Shown here one piece after another: positions 55,048 to 62,357 of a stretch of DNA of 64,000 nt; the stretch's first letter is position 1, and the number at the start of each line of letters is the position of its first letter. The notes below the pieces were generated by a model. That model saw only the letters and a program-made list of their open reading frames with translations. It did not search any database and was not told the origin of the DNA. The position numbers and the translations under genes are program-made. Source of the DNA: JAFGRU01 sp963665915 (GTDB taxonomy: Bacteria > Desulfobacterota > Desulfuromonadia > Desulfuromonadales > JAAYDE01). The stretch spans positions 558,001 through 622,000 of the forward strand of contig CAXXSG010000013.1 in the NCBI GenBank assembly GCA_963665915.2. Direction: 5' to 3'.

Positions 55048-55876
55048 GCTGTAATCCTCGCAGGGATTTGATGATTTCGGCAAAGGCCCGGGAGTTGTAA
55101 AGAAGAGAGGTATGCCCCATCCCCGTTAGTTCCACATTATGAGCCCCTTCCAGGCGTGCGTTGAAAAAAGGCTGAACCAGGTTGTCGTGGCGGGTGTAAA
55201 TCGAGGTTACGGGCACGCCGGAGGGCAGAGGGGTTGCGGCCAGACGCTCCAGAAACTCGGTACCCGGGATGAGTAGTTTGCCGAGGGGCGAAAGCGCAAA
55301 TGGCGCCAGCCTTGAGCCCAGATTAGGAGATCCGAGAAGGATGCAGCTGTCGACTTTGGTATTTCCGCCCCGGATCTGGATATAGTTGCGTGCCAGTATC
55401 CCTCCCATGGAATGGCCGATCAGGTGGACCTTCTTGATACCGGTAGAGAGCCGCAATTTGTCGACTTTTTTGGCGATCCGCTCGGTCAGGAACTCGACAT
55501 TGTGCCAGGGTGCCAGACGGACGGTGTGGAGATTATAAAAGCCTTCCCCGCGTAGCCGGTACTTGATCCAGAGCAGGGACGTGCGGTCATGGAAAAGACC
55601 GTGCAGAAGGATAATGGGCGGGTCCTCAGCATTAAAGTGGATTCTTTCTATGGAAAAAATCCAGCCGACCGGGCGCAGGAGGATAGAAATGAATACGCAC
55701 CATATTTCGCCGCCAATGATTTTGAGGGCGAACCAGAGCCGTCCCGGTTTGAAGCGGCCTTCCATGAGACCGGGTTCGTAGTTGGCGAGCTCGTACCAGG
55801 TGAAAAAATAGGTCAGGAGGATGACAGCGGCGGTAATCCCCAGGAGAAGCGTCAGAATGTCGTACACAAAACCCAT
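55001..55876 (-). CDS. Alpha/beta hydrolase, lipase-like
   Basis: A 291-residue membrane-anchored hydrolase. The N-terminal helix (LTLLLGITAAVILLTYFF) and a second hydrophobic patch (IWCVFISILLRPVGWIF) suggest insertion in the membrane. PPIILLHGLFHDRTSLLW carries the oxyanion loop, HLIGHSMGGILARNYI the nucleophile serine, and ELTGMGHTSLLYN the histidine; YTRHDNLVQPFF gives the aspartate. The triad is complete. The fold resembles triacylglycerol lipases; the substrate is unknown. It overlaps the YjbQ gene by 47 bp. Confidence 0.86.
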   Translation of the reverse strand: MGFVYDILTLLLGITAAVILLTYFFTWYELANYEPGLMEGRFKPGRLWFALKIIGGEIWCVFISILLRPVGWIFSIERIHFNAEDPPIILLHGLFHDRTSLLWIKYRLRGEGFYNLHTVRLAPWHNVEFLTERIAKKVDKLRLSTGIKKVHLIGHSMGGILARNYIQIRGGNTKVDSCILLGSPNLGSRLAPFALSPLGKLLIPGTEFLERLAATPLPSGVPVTSIYTRHDNLVQPFFNARLEGAHNVELTGMGHTSLLYNSRAFAEIIKSLRGLQHENDISPNPFPGGDG

Positions 55877-56003
55877 ATCGCCTCCATAAATCGAATTTAA
55901 TTATGTCACGGGGGTTGGGGACCGTCAACGCCAAATGGGCTAGGGAATGTGCCTCTCGTTTCGCTTCCCTTGCAAAAGAGATTGAATCGCAGTAACTTGG
56001 ATA

Positions 56004-56175
56004 AGCCCAGACTATTCATGAAAAACTTTTGCTGCAACCGTCCATTGCGCGCCAGCTCAAGCCGTGCTCGCTCCTTGCTCTTCGACGTACAGCAAGTACG
56101 CCTGCAGAGCAAGTCGCTGTGCTTGGCTTGCACACTTAACGGTTTCGCGACAAAGTCTCATGAATACTCTGGGCT
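56004..56175. repeat. Family A dispersed repeat, copy 3
   Basis: An uninterrupted copy of 172 bp with the best preserved ends: AGCCCAGACTATTCATGA at the left and the inverted form of AGCCCAGAGTATTCATGA at the right. Inside, TTGCTCTTCGACGTAC and GTACGCCTGCAGAGCAA can pair. No reading frame. It ends ten bases before the Xer recombinase start and so forms part of its upstream region. Confidence 0.85.
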
Positions 56176-56184
56176 AGGAAAGGA

Positions 56185-57096
56185 GTGCGGGACGTGAAGG
56201 AATTGCTTGACAGTTTTGTGAAATATCTGACTGTGGAGAGGAATGTTTCCCCTCATACCATTCGCGCTTATACCCAGGATCTCGAGAATTTTTTCAAGTT
56301 TCTCCGCGCGAACCCGTGCGGCAGCCGGAAGGATGGTGTTGCGGATGTCGCCGGTGTGGATCATATCTTCCTCCGCCGCTACCTCGCCGAACTCCATAAA
56401 ACTTCGAGTCGAACCAGTATCCACAGGCGCTTGTCGGCTCTGCGAACCTTTTTCCGCTACCTGGTCCGGGAAGGAATTGTGAATCGCAATCCCGCCGACA
56501 GCATCTCCAGTCCGCGCAAGGAAAATTATCTTCCTAAAGTCCTTTCGGTGGATGAAACTTTCCGGCTTATGGACAAGGGTTATGCTGCGGATGTCCTCTC
56601 TCTGCGGGACAAAGCCATGTTCGAACTCCTTTATTCTTCCGGTTTGCGCGTGGGAGAACTGGCCAGTCTCAATGTGGAACACATCGATTTGAACTATGGG
56701 CTGGTGCGGGTGTTCGGCAAAGGTCGTAAAGAGCGCATCGTTCCGGTGGGCGCCAAAGCCCGTGATTCCATCCGTGATTACCTGGAAGCCCGTGGCCGGA
56801 CTGCGAAGGATCAGGCCCTTTTCCTGAACAATCGCGGTGGGAGGCTGAGCGCGCGAAGCGTTGAGCGCAATCTCAAAAAACAGCTCATCAAGGCGGGAAT
56901 TTTCAAAGAGGCTACCCCTCATTCACTGCGCCATTCATTTGCTACCCATCTTCTCGATGGCGGGGCGGACCTGCGCTCCATTCAGGAACTCCTCGGCCAT
57001 GTTTCGCTTTCCACGACCCAGAAATATACTCAGGTCAGCGTGGATAAACTGATGGCGGTCTATGACAAGGCGCATCCGCGCAGTAAAAAGAAGTGA
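56185..57096 (+). CDS. xerC: Tyrosine recombinase XerC/XerD
   Basis: A 303-residue site-specific recombinase that should resolve chromosome dimers at dif together with its partner. The N-terminal SAM-like domain contains VERNVSPHTIRAYTQDLENF. The catalytic part shows ELLYSSGLRVGELASLN (Arg I), the HSLRHSFATHL box (His and Arg II), LLGHVSLSTTQKYTQVS with the last histidine and the nucleophile tyrosine. Start is GTG at 56185, with AGGAAAGGA at the end of the repeat; a second GTG at 56194 is possible. Because of the MITE-like repeat right before it, its promoter may be affected. Confidence 0.92.
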   Translation: MRDVKELLDSFVKYLTVERNVSPHTIRAYTQDLENFFKFLRANPCGSRKDGVADVAGVDHIFLRRYLAELHKTSSRTSIHRRLSALRTFFRYLVREGIVNRNPADSISSPRKENYLPKVLSVDETFRLMDKGYAADVLSLRDKAMFELLYSSGLRVGELASLNVEHIDLNYGLVRVFGKGRKERIVPVGAKARDSIRDYLEARGRTAKDQALFLNNRGGRLSARSVERNLKKQLIKAGIFKEATPHSLRHSFATHLLDGGADLRSIQELLGHVSLSTTQKYTQVSVDKLMAVYDKAHPRSKKK

Positions 57097-57104
57097 TAAC
57101 CTTT

Positions 57105-57319
57105 CCGGGGTGTGCCCCCGGACGGCACCTCCTTTCTTTTGCTCGCCCAAAAGAAAGAAGGCAAAGAAAAAGGCGCCCCCGTTGCCTCGCCCGAAAAGGC
57201 CGGGTTCCCTCGCTCCGCCTCCGATTCGGGGAACGTCAAAAACTCGGCTGGCGCCTCAGACAGTTTGCCGTTCTTTATCCCTCACCTTCGCCTCCGCTCG
57301 GCTCGTCAAGATGGGGGAT
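57105..57319. repeat. Family C dispersed repeat, copy 1
   Basis: About 215 bp starting CCGGGGTGTGCCCCCGGACG, immediately after xerC. The core TTCTTTCTTTT-GCTCGCCC-AAAAGAAAGAA is an almost perfect hairpin. It is shared with 59567-59923 over its whole length, down to GTCAAGATGGGGG. Confidence 0.75.
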
Positions 57320-57417
57320 TTCATGCTCCAAACAAGGCAATCCCCGGGGATGTTTTCAAAACGGCCTCTTATTGTCACACCTACTTTGGTTCACATATTA
57401 GCCTGATCGCAACACAA

Positions 57418-57651
57418 TCAACTGATCAACGCCTTTATTTCTTCCGGCTTGGGGAGCTTTCCGACGACCTTGACTACGCCATCGACCGCCAGGGCCGGGG
57501 TCACCATGACCCCGAACTTCATGATCTCCTCAATCTCCTGCACCTTGATCAATTCGTAATCGATGCCGAGTTCTTTGGCGGCTTTTTCGGTGTTTTCCGC
57601 CAGTTTTTTGCATTTGGCGCATCCCGTTCCGAGGATCTGTAGTTTTTTCAT
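57418..57651 (-). CDS. Thioredoxin-fold redox-active disulfide protein
   Basis: A 77-residue cytoplasmic thioredoxin-like protein of the redox-active disulfide protein 2 type. The active site is TGCAKCKKL (C-x2-C at residues 11-14), followed by the MVTPALAVDGVV cis-proline segment. In many anaerobes such genes go with an ArsR regulator and a DUF318 permease, as here, though repeats now separate the three. It may reduce a metal or metalloid-linked disulfide. Confidence 0.87.
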   Translation of the reverse strand: MKKLQILGTGCAKCKKLAENTEKAAKELGIDYELIKVQEIEEIMKFGVMVTPALAVDGVVKVVGKLPKPEEIKALIS

Positions 57652-57764
57652 TTTGATCTCCTTTGGTTTGTTTCTTCTCTTAATTTATCAGTTCAGTAAA
57701 CCACTAGTTTTGTCGGTGACTAAAAAAAGTTTTTTGTTTCAGCGGGCCTATCGCCAGGTTGAGA

Positions 57765-57850
57765 CCCAGGGGTTGCGCCCCTGACGCCGCCTTCTTTCTT
57801 TTTACGTCAAAAAGGAAGAAGCAAAGAAAAGGACGCCCCGGCGTCTGGCC
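57765..57850. repeat. Hairpin-rich repeat-like element
   Basis: CTTCTTTCTTTTT at 57791 pairs with AAAAAGGAAGAAG ending at 57821, flanked by GACGCC and GGCGTC, which pair further out. The style is like the family C core, but the sequence differs. A structured RNA or terminator-like role is possible. Confidence 0.6.
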
Positions 57851-57856
57851 CTTCGG

Positions 57857-58020
57857 GTTTAGGCATCTATCGGACTTAGGCATGAATCTACTGTGACAAC
57901 AGTAAATCGGGCCATACCGCCGCAAATTTTCGGCAAATAGTCCCGCTATTCGCTCTCAAATTTGCGACAATCTGTCCTCGATTTTCTGTCGTCTCGCTAC
58001 GATTCCCCAAGCCCGACAGG
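57857..58020. repeat. Family B dispersed repeat, copy 2
   Basis: Matches 9111-9291 from TTTAGG to the GCCCGACAGG end. Here it stands alone, not inside a family A element, which shows B to be an independent unit. Confidence 0.75.
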
Positions 58021-58173
58021 TGCCTTGCGCTCCAGAACCGTTTTGAGGACGGTCAGAAACTCGCTTTGCTCAGACAGTCTGCCCGTCTTAATCTCAAGGC
58101 ACCTCCTTCGCTCCGGCTGCGCCGCAATGGGGAAAAAATCCAAACCTTTCCCGCAAAGTGAATCATAATTTCA

Positions 58174-59487
58174 TCAGCCCCAGAAAGTCCCGAAAATCAA
58201 TCCGCTGATTGTCGCCATGACAATCACCAGGGTGACGAAGACGACGGTCTTCCGGGTGCCCATGACGCTGCGGATGACCAGCATGTTGGGCAGGCTGAGA
58301 GCCGGACCGGCAAGGAGAAGAGCCAGGGCCGGGCCTTTGCCCATGCCGCTGCCGATCAATCCTTCGAGGATCGGGACTTCGGTCAATGTGGCGAAATACA
58401 TGAAAGCGCCTGCCACCGAAGCGAAAAGGTTGGCTCCCAGGGAGTTGCCGCCGACCATGCCGGCTACCCATTGCGAGGGGATCAGCCCTTCGCTGTCCGG
58501 ACGGCCAAGCAATGCGCCGGCGATGAGGACGCCGATCAGCAGCAGGGGAAGAATCTGTTTGGCAAAAGTCCAGCTCGAGTCGAGCCAATCCTCGGGCTCG
58601 CCCTCTTGCGACTTGAGGATCGTGACCAATCCGGCAATTCCCGCCACAAAGGGGATGAGCGGCTGCGCCGGGAAAAGCAGCGCGAGCAGAGCCACCGGTA
58701 CGGCGGTGCTGGCGACCTTCCACCAGGGAACTTTGAACCAGGCGATGAGGGTGAGGCCGAAAGCGAGGGCAAAGAAAGAGGTCAACAACCATTTGGAGGA
58801 ATATATCAGATGCCAGAGGCCGCTGCTTTCTGCCGGGCGTCCAAAGTTGGCGAAGACCAAAACTCCCACCATGGCCGCGAAAAAGAGGGTGTTCTGTCCG
58901 AGAGTGCGCTCGACTTCCGGTTCGGGCATGGCCGCCTGGGCGGCGACTTTGTCCATCTCTTCCTTGCGGTAGATGAAATGCATGGCAAGGCCGATGACGA
59001 TGCTGAAAAGGATGGCAGCGACGGCACGGGCGATCCCCAGTTCGGGGCCGAGCACGCGGGCGGTGAGAATGATCGCCATGATGTTGATGGCCGGGCCGGC
59101 ATAAAGGAAGGTCGTGGCCGGTCCGAGGCCTGCGCCCATTTTATAGATCCCGCTGAAGAGGGGGAGAATGGTGCAGGAACAGACCGCCAGCACCGAGCCT
59201 GAAACTGAAGCGACGCCGTAGGCCACCACTTTACTTGCATTGGCGCCGAGGTACTTCATGACCGAGGTCTGGCTGACGAAAACGCCCACCGCGCCGGCAA
59301 TGAAAAAGGCCGGGACCAGACAGAGGATGACGTGCTCGCGAGCGTACCAGCGCACCAGGTGGAGGGATTCCCAGAGGGCGTTCTGGACACGCGGACTCTC
59401 TTGGAGGTACTCCACGGGAAGGTAGTAGCAGGCGAGGAAGATGGCGAGGATGCCGCCGAATGAGGTGAATTTGGATTTCCAGTTCAT
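58174..59487 (-). CDS. Permease, DUF318/ArsP-like
   Basis: A 437-residue integral membrane protein with about ten helices in two halves. The segment SVSGSVLAVCSCTILPLFSG, with its C-S-C in a helix, and the second-half LAGPALSLPNMLVIRSVMG mark the DUF318 permease family, which includes ArsP, an exporter of trivalent organoarsenicals, and proteins tied to metal or thiol compounds. With the ArsR regulator upstream and the thioredoxin gene downstream, it probably exports a toxic thiol-reactive compound; arsenic itself is not proven. Its start is close to the family B/C repeats. Confidence 0.85.
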   Translation of the reverse strand: MNWKSKFTSFGGILAIFLACYYLPVEYLQESPRVQNALWESLHLVRWYAREHVILCLVPAFFIAGAVGVFVSQTSVMKYLGANASKVVAYGVASVSGSVLAVCSCTILPLFSGIYKMGAGLGPATTFLYAGPAINIMAIILTARVLGPELGIARAVAAILFSIVIGLAMHFIYRKEEMDKVAAQAAMPEPEVERTLGQNTLFFAAMVGVLVFANFGRPAESSGLWHLIYSSKWLLTSFFALAFGLTLIAWFKVPWWKVASTAVPVALLALLFPAQPLIPFVAGIAGLVTILKSQEGEPEDWLDSSWTFAKQILPLLLIGVLIAGALLGRPDSEGLIPSQWVAGMVGGNSLGANLFASVAGAFMYFATLTEVPILEGLIGSGMGKGPALALLLAGPALSLPNMLVIRSVMGTRKTVVFVTLVIVMATISGLIFGTFWG

Positions 59488-59566
59488 GGTGGTTGCTCCA
59501 GTTAGTAAATATTAAACTTGTAATAGTATTGAAAATAAATTTTTACCGAACTCCAAGGTTTAACCC

Positions 59567-59923
59567 CCGGGGAGTGCCCCCGGACGGCACCTTCTTTCTT
59601 TTGCTCGCCCAAAAGAAAGAAGGCAAAGAAAAAGGCGTCCCAGTTGCCTCGCCCGTCAAATTAATGGAAAAACCAGAATTCGGTTCTCAGGCAAGGCGGA
59701 CGGATTTCGAGAAGCGGAGCATATTAATTGATATGTGAGCATTTGAGAAATCCGTCAACACAGCCTGAGGGCTTAAGGCGCAGTTTTTCCATCAATTTGA
59801 AAAGCCGGGTCCCCTCGCTTCACCTCAGGTTCGGGGAACGTCAAAAACTCGGCTTTCGCCTCAGACAGTTTGCCGTTCTTCTTCCCTCACCTTCGCTTCC
59901 GCTCAGCGAGTCAAGATGGGGGT
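59567..59923. repeat. Family C dispersed repeat, copy 2, split by family D
   Basis: Same sequence as 57105-57319, but with 145 bases of unrelated palindromic DNA (59656-59800) inserted after GTTGCCTCGCCCG. It lies between the arsR and permease genes. Confidence 0.75.
59656..59800. repeat. Family D palindromic element inside family C
   Basis: A 145-bp element with terminal inverted repeats TCAAATTAATGGAAAAAC and GTTTTTCCATCAATTTGA (17 of 18 match). Inner pairs GACGGATTTC/GAAATCCGTC and CATAT/ATATG make nearly the whole element one palindrome. It interrupts family C cleanly. No coding frame of its own; a MITE-like unit is the best label. Confidence 0.8.
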
Positions 59924-60018
59924 TTAAAATCTGTAAAGCACTAACTAAAAACCAAAGCCCCTTGCCTGTTTTGCCAAAAGGCCAAACCTTTGATCAAAAA
60001 AAATCACTTCTTTTTGGC

Positions 60019-60321
60019 TTACTCATTTTTCAGGTCTTCCAAAACCGCTTCCACACAATCAAAAAACTTGAGGAGGCAGGGGACCCGTAAACGGTAAAAA
60101 ACCTGGTTGGCGCGTTTTTCATCCAGCAGCAGACCGGCATTCTTCATTACCGAGAGGTGTTTGGATACGGTGGAAATGTCCGCGCCGATCTTTTCAGTCA
60201 GGTCGCAGACACAGCGTTCGCCAGCTGTCAGCTCTTCGACGATCAGGACCCGGCTGGGATGGGCCATGGCTTTGAATATTTTTGCCCGGGCTTCAAGGCG
60301 GTTTTTCGTTTTTGAATCCAT
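60019..60321 (-). CDS. ArsR family transcriptional regulator
   Basis: A 100-residue winged-helix repressor. The recognition helix lies in GADISTVSKHLSVMKNAGLL, preceded by GERCVCDLTEKI, where the C-x-C pair matches the ELCVCDL metal/metalloid site of ArsR. ATG at 60321 follows AAGGAG; longer upstream frames lack a site. It is first in the broken arsR-permease-thioredoxin set, and an operator lies across its promoter at 60339-60362, which suggests self-repression released by a metalloid or thiol-reactive ligand. Confidence 0.9.
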   Translation of the reverse strand: MDSKTKNRLEARAKIFKAMAHPSRVLIVEELTAGERCVCDLTEKIGADISTVSKHLSVMKNAGLLLDEKRANQVFYRLRVPCLLKFFDCVEAVLEDLKNE

Positions 60322-60338
60322 GAAAATTATCTCCTTGG

Positions 60339-60362
60339 CTATTTGGCCATTTTGCCAAATAG
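60339..60362 (-). promoter_or_regulatory. Operator palindrome of the ArsR gene
   Basis: CTATTTGGC and GCCAAATAG form a perfect nine-base inverted repeat around six bases. It lies 17 bases before the arsR start and covers the predicted -10, so bound ArsR would block transcription. Confidence 0.8.
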
Positions 60363-60377
60363 ATATTGCCTTGTCAA
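60349..60377 (-). promoter_or_regulatory. Sigma-70 promoter of the ArsR gene
   Basis: On the minus strand, TTGACA (plus-strand 60372-60377) is a perfect -35. CAAAAT (60349-60354), 17 bases on, is a fair -10 with four of six bases matching. An A/T-rich tract upstream could act as an UP element. Confidence 0.68.
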
Positions 60378-60462
60378 CCTGGTTTTTCAAAAAAAAAAAA
60401 TCAAAATGAATTTGGAAGGCTGATTTTTAAAATTCGGGGAAAAAATGAATAACATTCTTTTA

Positions 60463-61171
60463 GGGGCTGTCCTAGATAACTAAAATATGTCTAGGATAGC
60501 AGAATGCGAAAAAGTCGTCTGAGTCAGGCCAAACAAGATCAACTCATCGAACACTTTGTCTCGGGTTCTACAGCTCGAACAGCGGCAGCTCTGATTGGCG
60601 TCAATCGCAATACTGTTGCCTACTATTTTCAAAGGCTACGCCAACTGATCTGCCAGGCTATAGAAGATGAAACGCCCTTCTTTGGTGAGATCGAAGTTGA
60701 CGAGTCTTACTTCGGTGGCAAACGCAAAGGCAAGCGAGGCCGTGGCGCTGCCGGGAAAGTCCCTGTATTCGGGATCTTAAAGCGTGGTGGGCGGGTTTAA
60801 ACGAAGATTGTTCCGGCTGTGAAGTCCGCCACTTTGCTGCCCCAGAAGGGGCAGAAAATCGTCCCGGATAGCATCGTATTTACCGACTCTCTGCACAGCT
60901 ATAACGTGCTCGATGTGAGTGACTTTCACCATGTCAGAATTAATCACTCCGAGTTGTTTGCTGAGGGTCGAAACCATATCAATGGGATCGAGAATTTTTG
61001 GAATCAGGCGAAGCGCCATTTACACAAATTCAACGGCATTCCTAAGGAGCAATTTGGCCTATTTTTAAAGGAATGCGAGTGGCGATTTAACACTCCTGAC
61101 CCAAAAGAGCAATTATCCCAGTTAAAATATCTTGTTAAAGAACACATGAGCTAGTTATCTAGGACAGCCCC
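60463..61171 (+). mobile_element. IS1595-type insertion sequence (ISXO2-like)
   Basis: A 709-bp element bounded by perfect 20-base terminal inverted repeats: GGGGCTGTCCTAGATAACTA at the left and its complement at the right. Flanking octamers TTCTTTTA and TTATTTTA differ at one base and are a likely target duplication. One transposase gene fills the inside, with an in-frame stop (see next entry). It was inserted at the very end of the repeat-protein gene that ends at 61172. Confidence 0.88.
60504..61154 (+). pseudogene. IS1595 family transposase with internal stop
   Basis: Reading starts RKSRLSQAKQDQLIEHFVSG with a helix-turn-helix, then VDESYFGGKRKGKRGRGAAG, the DDE-type first aspartate and ISXO2 signature. 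At 60798-60800 a TAA falls where the family has a tyrosine (GRV-stop-TKI). The same frame then continues with VFTDSLHSYNVLDVS (second aspartate) and HINGIENFWNQAKRHLHKFN (final catalytic residues) to 61154. Apart from one base the gene looks complete, so inactivation is recent or read-through occurs. Confidence 0.88.
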
Positions 61172-61600
61172 TTATTTTATTATTAATTGGGGGGGTATTG
61201 CGTGTTTTTCTAAGCGTCTTTTGTAAAAAACATAATATTCTGTATATGTTTGCTTTTCGACAGCAACGACTTTAGCCTCCTTGACAGGGCGTTTGTAAGC
61301 CCCTTGACCGCTAAGAAAATCTTTAACATCGTCAGGATCGGTGGCCTTTTTATATCCCCATCCGCCAGCCATATTTGGTGTATTGTCTGGGCGGTAAAAA
61401 ACAATGAATTCTATATAGGCGCCTTTATTAACAGCGGTAATCTCGGCCGCCTTTATCTTCTGCTTATACGGCGCCTTGCTATTAAGGAAATTCATTACAT
61501 CGTTAGGATCAGTAGCCTTTTTCCATCCCCAGGCATGAACTTGAGTGCTGGAAAGACAAAGGAAAAGCCCTATAGCAAGTGCAAATGTGAATTTATACAT
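61172..61600 (-). CDS. Exported protein with two GWGxKKATDP repeats
   Basis: A 142-residue protein. A signal peptide (residues 1-23, LFLCLSSTQVHAWG) sends it to the periplasm or outside. The mature part is two copies of about 50 residues: WGWKKATDPNDVMNFLNS, then an AYIEFIVFYRP end, and GWGYKKATDPDDVKDFLS, then a TYTEYYVFYKRR end. Each predicts a short helix and two strands. I do not recognise the family. The start follows GGAGGGGAAAA. Its last codons abut the IS1595 element and the stop falls in the duplicated target, so the C terminus may have been altered. Confidence 0.75.
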   Translation of the reverse strand: MYKFTFALAIGLFLCLSSTQVHAWGWKKATDPNDVMNFLNSKAPYKQKIKAAEITAVNKGAYIEFIVFYRPDNTPNMAGGWGYKKATDPDDVKDFLSGQGAYKRPVKEAKVVAVEKQTYTEYYVFYKRRLEKHAIPPQLIIK

Positions 61601-61644
61601 TTTTCCCCTCCTTTTTTGAAAACTCCGAACCGTGTTGATAAGTT

Positions 61645-61698
61645 GCAAAACCTGGGACACTCCCCGTATTAAACATTGGGAAGTGTTCCAGGTTTTGC
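61645..61698. repeat. Family F palindromic repeat, intact copy
   Basis: GCAAAACCTGGGACACTCCC and the inverse GGGAAGTGTTCCAGGTTTTGC pair over about 20 bases with two imperfect positions, around a loop GTATTAAACATT. It lies between the NlpC/P60 gene and the repeat-protein gene and could act as a terminator for the former. Confidence 0.75.
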
Positions 61699-61719
61699 TG
61701 GTTTTGTTGACATTTGTTA

Positions 61720-62259
61720 TCAATTTAAGCTGGTAGAATAGCGGCGGGCTGTCCAATAGGATGTGTTCCAGTACTTTTGTCCAAGGCTGGATATCATCAC
61801 GCCCTTGCTTGTGGATGCATGGGCAAATTCCTTCCTGCCCAGATAAATCCCAACATGCCGCCCCTTATAAGGTATTTTGAAAAAAACCAAGTCACCGGGG
61901 CGAAGCTGTTTTTTATCCACTTGCTGCCCGGACCTCACCTGCTGGGAAGTTGAGCGCGGGATGTTGTGCTGAAAAATATCCTTATAAATCCGTTGAACAA
62001 ACCCCGAGCAATCGACTCCCTCACGGGTTTCGCCGCCCATGCGGTGCGGTGTCCCAACCCACTCCTGTACTTCAGATCTCAGTTGATGTCCCAGGGGATT
62101 GGAGCCATTGGCGGGTAAAGCCGCCCTCTCTGTTCGGGACCTGGTCTGAACCGATGCGGGGCCGCTACAACCTGTAACCAGGATGGCTATCAGGATCACG
62201 GAGATCATTGAGGCTATTGATCCGATCAACAGCCATTGCCGGTAATATTTTTTCAACAT
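61720..62259 (-). CDS. NlpC/P60 family cell-wall lipoprotein
   Basis: A 179-residue lipoprotein. The signal sequence ends ILVTGCSGP, so the cysteine should be lipidated. The NlpC/P60 domain has the nucleophile in REGVDCSGFVQRIYK, the histidine in YKGRHVGIYLGRKEFAHAS, and the usual PGDLVFFKI step. Such enzymes cleave peptidoglycan stem peptides (gamma-D-Glu-diaminopimelate). ATG 62259 follows GGTGGAG; a longer frame starting at 62292 is less likely. Both sides carry family F repeat sequence. Confidence 0.88.
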   Translation of the reverse strand: MLKKYYRQWLLIGSIASMISVILIAILVTGCSGPASVQTRSRTERAALPANGSNPLGHQLRSEVQEWVGTPHRMGGETREGVDCSGFVQRIYKDIFQHNIPRSTSQQVRSGQQVDKKQLRPGDLVFFKIPYKGRHVGIYLGRKEFAHASTSKGVMISSLGQKYWNTSYWTARRYSTSLN

Positions 62260-62326
62260 GGCTCCACCCGTCCTTTTCGACCTAAATTCCATGGCTGAGA
62301 AATTTGCAATATAAGAACCACTTTTA

Positions 62327-62357
62327 GAAAAACAGGGGCACTCCCCATATTAAAAAA
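62327..62357. repeat. Left half of a family F palindrome split by ISL3
   Basis: GAAAAACAGGGGCACTCCCC followed by ATATTAAAAAA. Its partner half, TTGGGAAGTGTCCCTGTTTT, lies on the other side of the ISL3 element at 63739-63758. Removing the IS and one target copy restores a palindrome like 61645-61698. Confidence 0.75.

Larger units (their letters stand above)
57652..58173. other. 522-bp intergenic region with repeats
   Basis: Between the permease and thioredoxin genes, which would normally be neighbours. It holds a hairpin element (57765-57850) and the second copy of family B (57857-58020). The remainder shows no gene. Confidence 0.6.

Noticed and set aside
57105..57319. Possible CRISPR or tandem repeat after xerC
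   Set aside because: The sequence is a single dispersed unit with an internal hairpin; there is no regular repeat-spacer array.
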